In this document: one piece after another, positions 23,143 through 31,444 of the stretch
How positions within the stretch are numbered: the stretch's first letter is position 1
Layout: the number at the start of each line of letters is the position of its first letter
NCBI GenBank assembly: GCA_963377175.1
Contig: CAUJNA010000528.1
Coordinates: forward strand, 76,535 to 140,534
Length of the DNA stretch: 64,000 nt
From: Effrenium voratum
Lineage: Eukaryota; Sar; Dinophyceae; Suessiales; Symbiodiniaceae
Direction: 5' to 3'
Position numbers and translations under genes: made by a program
Notes under the pieces: generated by a model
Database searches by the model: none
Seen by the model: the letters and a program-made list of their open reading frames with translations, nothing else
Told to the model about the DNA's origin: nothing

Positions 23143-26100
23143 TCAATCCATGCTCGTGTCATCCTGTGGGATTTTGGCACGCTTATTGGCATTTGATCCA
23201 TCCGTGCCCAACCCACCCGAAGGACGCCCCCTGAGGAGGGCTTCCATTGACTGCATGAGATGGTTTGTCTGGTCCCGCATGGCTTTGTCCAGGGTCTTCG
23301 TGAACGATTCCTTAACGTCCTGGAGATCCTGCTGAATCTTGTCTGTCTTCTGCTCCGTTGCCTCTGATCTGGTCTGCAGCTGACGCATGGTCGACTTGAG
23401 TTCGTTGACCTCCGATTGTACTGCAGAGATCTGCTTTTGTTGCTGCTGAAAGTGCAGATCCTGAACAGGTGATTGGGCCAGCGTTTTGGCCCATGGGTCA
23501 TGTTGCTGCAAAATGTCCTTGCCCTTCCCCTTGCCAGCCCCCTTGTTTGCTCCAAAAGCCAGGATCGGGTTTGGCGTCGCTTTCCTGTCCGGCAAGGGTT
23601 GAAATAGCATGTTCTTTCCATTGATAGCGAACTGTGTCTCCTTGAGTTTCTCTTCTGTACAAACTTTCCAGTTTGCACCCAATTTCCTGAGTGGCTTTCC
23701 CTTGATCTGCGCGCCTTCCAGAAAAGCGGCAATTGTGTCCATCGTCGCTGAACTTGGTGCCCCCAAAAGAAGCCAGAAAAATTTTGCTTCAATCTGCAGT
23801 GGGATTGTACGACCTGGGTACACCTCTGCAAAAGCCTTCTGGAAATCAGCGTCTTGGAGTCGAATGCCCCGTCCTGTGCGTCCTCTGATGAGTCCCTGGT
23901 GTCCAGGTGTTTTCGAAATGGCATCTGCAGTCTCGACGTCTTTGGGGATCCATAGAATTCTAAATGCCCATCTCGCCAGTTGGCTCTCCTCGTTCTTGAT
24001 CTCAACATAGTAAGGTGGAAAAGTGAATCCGCTCTTCCGAAAAAGGTCCTTGGCGATCTTCTCATTAACCTTGATCCAAATCCGAAATGATTCCGCTTTG
24101 TCTGGATGAGCTGGTTTGTTGTGGCTCCGCCAGGATCTGCCCCAAACCTCGTACACGTTACTCCCAAGCTGCAAAGTCTCAATGACGTGTTTTGCCGGCC
24201 CTCGAACAAGGTTCGCCCAGTCTGCCTGAGTATCATCCCATTCGTCTCTGTAGGCCGTCGCAGAGATTGTGATACTTTGCTCCACCGGGATCTTGAGGTT
24301 CTTGACCTGTCCTTGCTTGATTTTGTTGGCTCCAAATTGTAGTAGAAAAGCTTGCACCAGCAAACCACTGCCTCCGGTGTCTGTTGCCGCAAACTCGACT
24401 GCATCGAAGGGCATGGTAGTGTCTGAAGGTTTGGTGAGAACCAACAAACCCAGCTCCTGCGTGACCAACGGGTGCTTGCCTTGCAGAATGGTTGGAAAAT
24501 CACTCGGGGGAATGGTGAAAACCCCTTTCCCCGACATGTGAAAAGTGCCCCCCACCGTAGCGGCGCTGTCATCACTGAGCAGGAAACTGCCTGGCGCGAT
24601 CGTAAGGTTCTCCAGCGACAGTTGAAAAAACGTTTTCGCGGGCTTCTTCTGCTTTGGAGGTTTAGCTTCCTTTTCATCCTTCTGGACATGCGCCTGCTTT
24701 CCTCCTCCTGGGTGTCTTGCCATGACTGTAACGGTATCATGGTTGCGCAATTGCAATTGAAAGATCGTGCGGGAAACGTCCAGAATGCGTGCTCCCGCGA
24801 AAATCTTATACCCCGAAAGGTCCTCTCGAAAAAAGCCAGAAAGTGCCTGTCCCAACGGCGTCGTTCCATAGGTACGAAGAGCGCGTGTTGGACCACCTCC
24901 TCCTGTGATGAAAATCTGGATTTGCTGCTCCTGTTCAACAGCCGGTTGCAGGTTGAGGACACCTCTGTCAGTAGAAATGCCTGGGGCGTAATCATGAGGT
25001 ATGAGAAATTCCGCTGCCAGAGAACTGCTGTTCCAGATTCTGCAAAGGATCTGAGCGCCAGGCTGGGTGTTGATAGAATTCCACAAATTTGGCCGTGGTG
25101 GTTCGCCTGGAAGTGGCGATGTCTGATCAACCTCAAAAGGTATGGTTGGTGTAATGCTCTCATCTGCAGAAGTGTCTTGTGCGCAAATAATCCCACCTCC
25201 CGGCGGGATGAAATCCAGGTCCACCTGAATGCCCCTGAAGGTGACAATGGCGGAGTCATGCATTGCAAGTGCTTGCTGTTGCAAAATTTGCGCAATGGAC
25301 TGATTTGGCTTCTTGTGCACAATCTTCCTGACATCCTTGTATTGTATCCTAATCACACATTCATGGCAGGACACTGACCGGGAAGCCTCCTCCTCCTGAA
25401 AACCAATCAAACATCTGCCTTCCCGAAAAAGCAGAGCGCCCGAGGTGGTCAGTCTACATGCCTGAAAGGTGCTCACACACGACTGGAAATCCTGAAAATC
25501 ACCTGCACATTGAAGGTCCTGGCTTGCAATCATCACCCAGCACGCCGCCATGGCATGGATCTGCATGATTGCATTCCCTGTCTGTGAGCATCCCGAATGC
25601 AAGGAAACCGGCAAATTGATCGGGTTGGTGAAGCCCATAGCCAAACAAATTTCCGGATGCGTGAAGAAACGTGGTCTTTGAAGCTCATCCCTTCGCAGAT
25701 TACCCAGAATCTTCGCATTACCATGTTGCACCTCTCTGAAAAGGTGTTGCCTGGAGTAACTCCTCATCATTGTCGTGGCCGGCAGAGGGGATTCCTTTGT
25801 GACAAGTCTTTGCTGAAGCACGACCTCTGAGGAGCTAGCTGATTTGGCTGATCTCCGAGTGCAGGTGTAAATATCCAGGTCTTCATCGTTCAAGCTTGCC
25901 TGTCGAGCCAGGGGTTGAGGGATGCTTTCAAACCATGCTCCATCCTCATCCAAATTTCTGCATGTACCCCAAAATGAGCGAAGGAGATTGTGTTTTTTGT
26001 CCTTGTCCCATGCAAACTGCACTGTCTCATGCACTGCGACACCAATGAATCGACTTCTGTCCGCCGGCACAATCGTCTTTGTATTTAAGATTTCCGCAAA

Positions 26101-27186
26101 AATCATCCTGTAGTGACCGTTGGCCAGCTCTCCCAGCAGGGTTGCTCTCCATGACCAATCTGTCCAGACCGGCGGGACATTCTCCAAAAGAAGGAAACTT
26201 GCACCAATTCTTTCCGCTTGTTTGACTGTCGTCCGGAAAATCTCCATTGTCGTCTGAGACCAACCTTGCTGCCCGCCCGCATTTGAAAACGTGACGCAAG
26301 GCCATGAAATCGTCACCACATTCGTCCCCAGGATAGATGCACCCATCCATGGATAATCTTGTTGCACATTTGCAACCATGACACAGGATTCATTCAGGTT
26401 CTCTGCCGTAAGTCTGTGCTCCACCAATTTCATGCCATGCGTCTCCGCATATGAAAAAGCAGCATCGTAGGAAACATCCAAGGCCAATGGGCACGTCAAG
26501 GGATAGCCATGCTGCGCCATGAATCTTGCGGCATGTGCCCAACCACCTATGCCTCCACAGAAAGGGGAAAAAATGGTGTATCCCGGGAAATCCACCTGTC
26601 TGAAAGGCCTGAACTCATGGCGCATGAAAATTGAGGATTCCACCGTCAGAAGTAAAATCCGATCTCTGCCCTCTTTCTCCAAAATGGTCCTGTGGTTTCC
26701 TGTCAGTGAAAAGGTCGCCTGTTGATTCACTCCTACTCGAGCCACCATGCAATGCAAATCCAAAGCGGTAGGAATATACATCTGAATGATCATTTCATCT
26801 GAAACCCGGACGTCACAAACCAAGAATTGCTCGTCCTCCGAAAGGCCGGAAATCCTGAAAAACACAACCTCATGTACTACCGACCAGGGTAAATTGGTCG
26901 ATGCCAGCCTCTGAATCTTTGTCGGTCTCTCCGCATTGTTGCAACTGTAATTGTCATTGTCTGCCAAAAGAGGCCATGAATCCTCCGAAAGGCTCGCTGT
27001 CCAGTCCTCCTCCTGAGCAACTGCCGGGCAAGATGCAAATGCAGTCATCTGCATGGCGTCCGGGGCACGCCGGGCGCCTACTGAGGCTCGGAAGCTTTGC
27101 TTGTTGAAAGATTCACATGGTGTAACCCAAATGGAACATGACAAAATGCTTAATGCCAGTGCTCTGTTGGTCACACGCCATGCCAT
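23143..27186 (-). CDS. LINE ORF1: cytosine-5 DNA methyltransferase with C-terminal coiled coil (copy A)
   Basis: 1347 residues. A hydrophobic, signal-like N-terminus (ALALSILSCSIWV, residues 9-21) is followed by a C5-methyltransferase domain at about 200-550: motif I FSPFCGGIGG (206-215), motif IV WPCVTFSNAGG with catalytic Cys297, motif VI LLLENV (332-337), motif VIII ADRSRFIGV, motif IX HPEICLAMGF and motif X SQTGNAI (534-540). The full motif set in canonical order suggests an active enzyme. The remaining 800 residues have no family I recognise. Near the C-terminus are a KGAGKGKGK-type basic stretch, a Gln-rich coiled coil and the tail ANKRAKIPQDD. Such tails in LINE ORF1 proteins usually serve RNA binding and multimerisation; that is inference here. 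Start chosen at the first ATG after the 5' leader. Confidence 0.92.
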   Translation of the reverse strand: MAWRVTNRALALSILSCSIWVTPCESFNKQSFRASVGARRAPDAMQMTAFASCPAVAQEEDWTASLSEDSWPLLADNDNYSCNNAERPTKIQRLASTNLPWSVVHEVVFFRISGLSEDEQFLVCDVRVSDEMIIQMYIPTALDLHCMVARVGVNQQATFSLTGNHRTILEKEGRDRILLLTVESSIFMRHEFRPFRQVDFPGYTIFSPFCGGIGGWAHAARFMAQHGYPLTCPLALDVSYDAAFSYAETHGMKLVEHRLTAENLNESCVMVANVQQDYPWMGASILGTNVVTISWPCVTFSNAGGQQGWSQTTMEIFRTTVKQAERIGASFLLLENVPPVWTDWSWRATLLGELANGHYRMIFAEILNTKTIVPADRSRFIGVAVHETVQFAWDKDKKHNLLRSFWGTCRNLDEDGAWFESIPQPLARQASLNDEDLDIYTCTRRSAKSASSSEVVLQQRLVTKESPLPATTMMRSYSRQHLFREVQHGNAKILGNLRRDELQRPRFFTHPEICLAMGFTNPINLPVSLHSGCSQTGNAIMQIHAMAACWVMIASQDLQCAGDFQDFQSCVSTFQACRLTTSGALLFREGRCLIGFQEEEASRSVSCHECVIRIQYKDVRKIVHKKPNQSIAQILQQQALAMHDSAIVTFRGIQVDLDFIPPGGGIICAQDTSADESITPTIPFEVDQTSPLPGEPPRPNLWNSINTQPGAQILCRIWNSSSLAAEFLIPHDYAPGISTDRGVLNLQPAVEQEQQIQIFITGGGGPTRALRTYGTTPLGQALSGFFREDLSGYKIFAGARILDVSRTIFQLQLRNHDTVTVMARHPGGGKQAHVQKDEKEAKPPKQKKPAKTFFQLSLENLTIAPGSFLLSDDSAATVGGTFHMSGKGVFTIPPSDFPTILQGKHPLVTQELGLLVLTKPSDTTMPFDAVEFAATDTGGSGLLVQAFLLQFGANKIKQGQVKNLKIPVEQSITISATAYRDEWDDTQADWANLVRGPAKHVIETLQLGSNVYEVWGRSWRSHNKPAHPDKAESFRIWIKVNEKIAKDLFRKSGFTFPPYYVEIKNEESQLARWAFRILWIPKDVETADAISKTPGHQGLIRGRTGRGIRLQDADFQKAFAEVYPGRTIPLQIEAKFFWLLLGAPSSATMDTIAAFLEGAQIKGKPLRKLGANWKVCTEEKLKETQFAINGKNMLFQPLPDRKATPNPILAFGANKGAGKGKGKDILQQHDPWAKTLAQSPVQDLHFQQQQKQISAVQSEVNELKSTMRQLQTRSEATEQKTDKIQQDLQDVKESFTKTLDKAMRDQTNHLMQSMEALLRGRPSGGLGTDGSNANKRAKIPQDDTSMD

Positions 27187-27219
27187 GCTAACGGCCCAGC
27201 CGCGGGAAGGCCAGAGCCA

Positions 27220-27227
27220 CTTGAGCC
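27220..27227 (-). other. Spliced-leader-like 5' terminus of LINE copy A
   Basis: The first eight bases of the element after the target-site duplication are GGCTCAAG, identical to the last eight bases of the spliced-leader exon at 32090-32111. Copy B starts with the same eight bases (55801-55808). Confidence 0.6.
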
Positions 27228-27242
27228 GGGTGCTCGCCTTGC
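27228..27242. repeat. 15 bp target-site duplication, LINE copy A (5' side)
   Basis: GGGTGCTCGCCTTGC, identical to 17300-17314, continuing directly into the foldback arm (AGAAACGCAGCTACGAGG). Confidence 0.88.
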
Positions 27243-27430
27243 AGAAACGCAGCTACGAGGCAAATGTGACTGCGCATATCTAGGGGTCGTTATGTTGCAG
27301 CCACACGCCTGCACGCAGCGTTTTAGACTTCGAATCCTTCGCAGGACAACGTCGTTTCCTGGACGGACAAGTGCCAGGAGCCTCTCAGGTGGAATAGAAT
27401 CTATTTGGGAAACCCCCTCTAAAGAGAGAG
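27243..27430 (-). repeat. Foldback family arm, right arm of FB-A
   Basis: Inverse copy of 16707-16905: AGAAACGCAGCTACGAGG, CATATCTAGGGGTCGTTA, GCGTTTTAGACTTCGAATCC and the terminal CCTCTAAAGAGAGAG. Together with the left arm it brackets the GCCAGCC array and the LINE. Confidence 0.85.
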
Positions 27431-27535
27431 GTGCTATGTTCTGTGTTCGCGCTTTCGCGCGGCGCAGTTTGCAGCGGAACTCCACGCGGGCAGCAACCAA
27501 AAAATGGTTGGTGCCTGTTTCCAGTTCCGAGGCAC
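27431..27535. repeat. Dispersed repeat adjoining foldback ends (three copies)
   Basis: GTGCTATGTTCTGTGTTCGC through the GCAGCAACCAAAAAATGG region. It recurs immediately after the foldback end at 56011-56110 and at 58886-59025. The junction is the same in all three, so the foldback copies either share a target or descend from one duplicated locus. Confidence 0.8.
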
Positions 27536-28165
27536 TTCGAAAACACAAGTGGCACTTGTGTTTTCGAGCATCGCCACCTGCCCGGCATCGGAGCCTCCCA
27601 CCCGGCCGCTTTGAAAGCACAAGTGGCACTTGTGCTTTCGAGCATCACATTCCTGCCCGGCATCGGAGCCGCGCCAGCCCGCCGACGTGGCTTCGATACC
27701 GAGCACGCCGCTCGAAAGCATAAGTGGCACTTATGCTTTCGAAGTGGGTTCGTTTCAATGCGTTCCACCACTCGGCCGCGCCACCTGCAGGAAAAAAATT
27801 CCAGTCGTCCCCTGGGGGGACGACTGTAGCACGCTTTTATGTGACCGGTGAAACTATGTACGCCGTGCATAGTTTCTGCAGTACACTATAGGTATCAGAA
27901 GTGAAGGATGTTGTCCTTCACTTCATGTCCTGGTAGCCGAGCACATGCTATGTGGCGGCAAGCGCACCGCGGAGGCTTCGATACCGAGCGCGCCACATCC
28001 CTGCCCGGCATAGAAGCCTCCCGGCCGCGCCACCTGCCCGGTCGGAATTCTTCCCAGGAAAGAAAAAATACAGTTGTCGCGTGGGACGACGACTGGCACG
28101 CTTTTTATTTGACCGGTGAAACTATGTACGCCGGGCATAGTTTCTGCAGTACACTATAGGTATCA
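27536..28165. repeat. Cluster of short perfect hairpins with covarying stems
   Basis: Successive palindromes: CACAAGTGGCACTTGTG within AAA...TTT (27541-27572), AAGCACAAGTGGCACTTGTGC (27615-27642), AAGCATAAGTGGCACTTATGC (27715-27744), GTCGTCCC-GGGACGAC (27806-27826), GAAACTATGTACGCCGTGC followed by ATAGTTTC (27848-27874), and GTGAAGG-CCTTCAC (27900-27920), with variants near 28075-28180. The spacers share CTGCCCGGCATCGGAGCC-like words. Stem differences are paired (C-G changed to T-A), so base pairing rather than sequence is kept. Confidence 0.8.
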
Positions 28166-28309
28166 GAAGTGAAGGATGTTGTCCTTCACTTCATGTCCTG
28201 GTAGCCGAGCAACATGCTATGTGGCGGCAAGCGCACCAGCCTGCCGAGCCCGCGCCACCCGAGGACGGTCTCGAGGCGAAATTTTCGGTGAACTGCCGAA
28301 TAGATTACG

Positions 28310-28378
28310 GTGATTTGTCCAGCAAATTACGGTGATTTGTCCAGCAAACTGCGGTGATTTGTCCAGCAAATTTCAAGC
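28310..28378. repeat. 22 bp tandem repeat, three copies
   Basis: Three near-identical copies of ATTACGGTGATTTGTCCAGC plus AA. They are followed by a palindrome TTGACCGGCGCCACCGGTCAA (one central mismatch), which recurs at about 59570-59590. Confidence 0.85.
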
Positions 28379-28420
28379 GTCTTGCGCAGGTCTCGCAATT
28401 GACCGGCGCCACCGGTCAAA

Positions 28421-28690
28421 TCATTGTAGCCACGCTACTTCCAAAAAACCCTGGTGCGCTCCATGAGGTGGTCTCCCAACTCCTTGCAACACAAGGTTCC
28501 TCGCGGCCTCGTTGCGAGCCTCCCTCTCCAGCCTGCGCCTCTCCTCCTTGGCCTCCCCGATCGCATCCCCCACGGCCTCCACGGGGGTGGACTTCTCTGG
28601 CCTGCCGACGGACCGCCCCGTGGGCTTCGACGACATCGAGGCCTTCGAGCTCCGCTTGAACCCGCCGCGGCCACACATTGCACTTGGACT
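28421..28690 (-). pseudogene. GC-rich coding fragment, possibly virus-derived
   Basis: One minus frame reads as a basic, Ala/Glu-rich segment (SKPTGRSVGRPEKSTPVEAV, then AKEERRRLEREARNEAARNL), helix-forming in style and different in base composition from its surroundings. No family is recognised. Its 5' end (CTTGAACCCGCCGCGGCC) is repeated at 32622 and 32967 ahead of other tRNA copies, so it was partly carried along in the tRNA-cluster duplication. Confidence 0.3.
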
Positions 28691-28718
28691 TTTGCGCGCA
28701 GGGGGCCGTCAAGCAGAT

Positions 28719-28800
28719 GACACTTTGGCCGAGCGGCTAAGGCGTCGGCCTGCTAAGCCGATGGGGTCTCCCCGCGTGGGTTCGAATCCCACAGGTGTCG
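28719..28800 (+). tRNA. tRNA-Ser (GCT)
   Basis: 82 nt class II tRNA. Acceptor GACACTT pairs with AGGTGTC; D-arm TGGCCGAGCGGCTAAGG; anticodon loop CTGCTAA (anticodon GCT); a short variable arm GGGGTCTCCCC; T-arm GTGGGTTCGAATCCCAC. Discriminator G. No intron. A second copy is at 33036-33117. Confidence 0.95.
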
Positions 28801-28858
28801 ACTTGCCACTGTCAGGCAATGCGTCTCCAGTCATGAACAAAATTTTCTCGCAACAACA

Positions 28859-28931
28859 TTCCGCCACCGGGACTCGAACCCGGGTCGCTCGGGTGAGGGC
28901 CGAGTATCCTAACCAGCTAGACTATAGCGGA
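28859..28931 (-). tRNA. tRNA-Glu (CTC)
   Basis: 73 nt. Acceptor TCCGCTA pairs with TGGCGGA; anticodon stem CTCGG/CCGAG with loop CCCTCAC (anticodon CTC); T-arm CCGGGTTCGAGTCCCGG. Position 33 is C instead of the near-universal U. Convergent with tRNA-Ser; duplicated at 33176-33248. Confidence 0.92.
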
Positions 28932-29048
28932 TTCTGCAGGCGGCCTTCTACCTAAGAAGCTTGGCCTGACACATCGCAACAGCACGGCATCTACGCGTCA
29001 AGACTTCGACCTCTCAGGATCCGCGCAGAAGTGCAAGCTCGTCGACGC

Positions 29049-29100
29049 AAAAAACTTGTTACACTTCTCGATTTGTGCGTGTCATCCTTGCGCAGGGGCC

Positions 29101-29132
<32 letters not shown>

Positions 29133-29156
29133 TCGGATGATCGCCGAAGCGAATCC
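29049..29156 (-). ncRNA. U6 spliceosomal snRNA, copy 1
   Basis: The minus strand carries the invariant U6 core: CGATACAGAGAAGATTAGC (ACAGAG box), CATGGCCCCTGCGCAAGG, then GATGACACGCA, ending in a T-run at 29049-29054. It starts GGATTCGCTTCGGCGATCAT, the short 5' hairpin. About 103 nt plus the terminator. The T-run fits RNA polymerase III termination. Confidence 0.95.
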
Positions 29157-29171
29157 AAAAAACGCAGCAAC

Positions 29172-29223
29172 AAAAAACTTGTTACACTTCTCGATTTGTG
29201 CGTGTCATCCTTGCGCAGGGGCC

Positions 29224-29255
<32 letters not shown>

Positions 29256-29279
29256 TCGGATGATCGCCGAAGCGAATCC
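29172..29279 (-). ncRNA. U6 spliceosomal snRNA, copy 2
   Basis: Essentially identical to the copy at 29049-29156 and arranged head to tail with it at about 123 bp spacing. It has the same 5' hairpin, ACAGAG box and T-run terminator, so both appear intact. Confidence 0.95.
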
Positions 29280-30200
29280 GAGCTGGCAACATCTGCCACC
29301 ACTCTAAGTCCTCTCAACAAAAGCAGGTGATGCAACTGACTCAAACTTCTGAGTGACACTGATTGGACACTGGGGCATCTGCGCTGGCATCTGTGCAAGT
29401 TGGCCCAACAAGACGTCTTGTAAACGCCCAAAAAAATTCTCTCTTTTGGACGGAGAAAGAAGAATCAGAGCGCAAGCAGCAAGACAAGAGAAAGAGAACC
29501 AGTAAAACAAGTTTCTTTCTTTTGGCTGGTTTCAAAGTCCCAACAAATCTTTCAAACCAGCCAAGCTTTTTAAAATGCTCTGGCTCTGTGGCTTTACGGG
29601 CTCCAGTGGTTGATACAGAAGTAATATTTTCTAGAAACCTCCAGAGAACTTGTTTTTTGCTTCAGTGCAAAGAATCGGTGAGTTGAAGGGTTGGGTTTCT
29701 GGGTTTAGGGTCAGGGTTCAGGGTGTGTTGGCAATTGGGGTTGGGTTTAAAAGTGCAAGAAAACAGCAGAAAGCGCAAGAAGAAAAACCACATTCAGATC
29801 TAACAACGTCCATCTGAAAGATTGCTGCCTGTCCAGGCAAGCAGTGATTCTCGCTTTCTCAAGCTGAAAAATGAAAAAGGTCTTTGCACTGAAGCAAACA
29901 AAAGAGGAAAGCAAGAAAGAACAGAAAGGAAAGCAAAAGCAAAAGAGAAGTTTAGGTTGGTTTGAGTTTGGGTTTTTGGGTTTGTTAAGGTTCAGGGGTT
30001 CAGAAAGAATAGAAACTGCAAGAACAGCAAGGCAAGGAAAAGCAAAAAAGAACCAGAGAAAAAAAAGAAGAACAAGACAGTGCAAACTGCAAGAAACAGC
30101 AAGCCAAACAAGAAAGCAAGCAAAAACAGAGGCAAAAGCAGCTGAAAAGTGCAAGGAAGAACAGGAAAAGTGCAAGGAGAAAAACTCTTTGGTCAAAAAT
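29280..30200. other. Purine-rich sequence, no gene recognised
   Basis: AAG/GAA-rich on the plus strand, with repeated words such as GCAAGAAAGAACAGAAAGG. Phe/Leu/Cys-rich open frames on the minus strand are composition artefacts. The phrases GGGTTTAGGGT and GGTTGGGTTT near 29690-29750 and 29955-30000 are telomere-like but not tandem. Confidence 0.45.
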
Positions 30201-30202
30201 TG

Positions 30203-31060
30203 ACAAGTTTTGCAGCTAAATCTTGCAAGTTGGAAAAATTTGACAAGTTGATTTTTTGGCAAAAACTGCAAGGAAATGTGGGTTTAGGATCCAAAAAAAG
30301 CTCCTGGACTCTACCGTTTAGCAGGGCTCGCTAAAGCTCGCCCTGCCTTAAAAATACAAATCTTCCAAACAAGTGGTGCCAACAGCCATTTTCAGGACGC
30401 GTTGACCAGGAGCAGTCTTACAAGCTCTCGTCAAGTCCAATGAAATCCTTAGACTATTTGATAGAGACTTCTCCAGGGGAATTCTTTTGTTTTTGCTTCA
30501 GTGCAGAAAAAAAAGACCTTTTTCATTTTGGTGGGGAAAGTGCCCAGGGTGACCCCCTGCTGGTCCCAGTTTGGTGGGGGAAGTGCCCAGGGTGATCCCT
30601 TGCTGGTCCCAGTTTGGTGGGGGAAGTGCCCAGGGCCCTGAAAATTTGACAAGTTTGCAGCTAAATCTTGCAAGTTTGAAAAATTTGACAAGTTGATTTT
30701 TTTGCAAAAACTGCAAGGAAAAGGCTCCTGGACTCTACCGTTTAGCAGGGCTCGCTAAAGCTCGCCCTGCCTTAAAAATACAAATCTTCCAAACTAGTGG
30801 CGCCAAAAGCCATTTTCAGGACGCGTTGACCAGGAGCAGTCTTACAAGCTCTTGTCAAGTCCAATGAAATTGTCAGACTATTTGATAGAGACTTTTCCAG
30901 GGGAATTCTTTTGTTTTTGCTTCAGTGCTCAGGGATTCCTTTGGTGGGGGAAGTGGGCAGGGTGATCCCCTGCTGGTCTTTGGTGCCCAGGGTGACCCCC
31001 TGCTGGTCCCAGTTTGGTGGGGGAAGTGCCCAGAGTGAGCCCCTGCTGGTCCCAGTTTGG
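30203..31060. repeat. Two tandem copies of a ~430 bp compound repeat
   Basis: Each copy contains a GACAAGTTTTGCAGCTAAATC block (30203; 30648), a 210 bp block beginning GCTCCTGGACTCTACCG (30300; 30724) with the hairpin GCAGGGC-TCGCTAAAGCTC-GCCCTGC, and a GC-rich minisatellite of about 45 bp unit (GGGTGACCCCCTGCTGGTCC; 30530-30635; 30940-31065). No coding content. Confidence 0.85.
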
Positions 31061-31079
31061 CGGCCCAGAGAAGGCAGAA

Positions 31080-31440
31080 GTTGTAAAACTCGTGTCTAAA
31101 AGGTACAAATCCTTATACACATAATGCACGACAAGCCGTTTCGGGGCGCGTGGAAGTTGGATGTTTTGCACTTTCAGCGCAGACAATTTGGAGCAGCAAT
31201 TGTCCCGAACAGAGAAGGTCGTCTGGATAACTGACTAGCAAACAGTCTAAGAATTTGATTGCGCTGATTGAGAGGCTCTGACAATGTCTCTGCTCAAAAC
31301 GTCCTTGCTTCGCGCTTTCAATGCAAACAACTTTGAGCAGCATGTGTCCTGAACAGAGCGCATAACTGATTAGCAAACAATCCAAAACACTTGTCTTCTT
31401 AGAAGGCGTACACATACTGCGCGACAGGCCGTTTCGGGCT
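31080..31440. repeat. Diverged tandem duplication
   Basis: 31085-31260 and 31318-31440 share GACAAGCCGTTTCGGG / GACAGGCCGTTTCGGG and blocks resembling GAGCAGCA-TGTCC-GAACAGAG and ACTGATTAGCAAACA, with many differences. No gene is seen. Confidence 0.55.
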
Positions 31441-31444
31441 CAAC

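Larger units (their letters stand above)
17315..27227 (-). mobile_element. Full-length non-LTR (LINE) retrotransposon with C5-DNA methyltransferase, copy A
   Basis: A 9.9 kb minus-strand element with two large ORFs: ORF1 (methyltransferase, 23143-27186) and ORF2 (endonuclease, reverse transcriptase, RNase H, 17511-22700). The 5' leader is only about 41 nt and starts GGCTCAAG. The 3' untranslated part is about 200 nt and ends GCGTGTGAGA with no poly(A). The element is bounded by a 15 bp target-site duplication and sits inside the inner edge of a foldback arm. DNA methyltransferases carried by dinoflagellate retrotransposons are already known; the precise target site is what stands out here. 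Both ORFs are uninterrupted, so the copy looks recent or still constrained. Confidence 0.93.

Noticed and set aside
22701..25334. N-terminal 878 codons of the long minus frame ending at 17511, as protein
   Set aside because: This part overlaps ORF1 in another frame, is Arg/Ser-rich and is less conserved between copies than ORF1; only the part from 22700 on is kept as ORF2.
17300..27242. Copies A and B as one segmental duplication of a single insertion
   Set aside because: The target duplications differ between loci by the same base at both ends of each copy, and left-flank contexts differ; independent insertion is simpler, though gene conversion cannot be excluded.
29747..30271. Phe/Leu/Cys-rich minus frame resembling a membrane protein
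   Set aside because: Arises from AAG/GAA-rich low-complexity DNA; no conserved pattern and no context.
30530..31065. CRISPR-like direct repeats
   Set aside because: The ~45 bp units are contiguous minisatellite copies without unique spacers of constant length, and the genome is eukaryotic.
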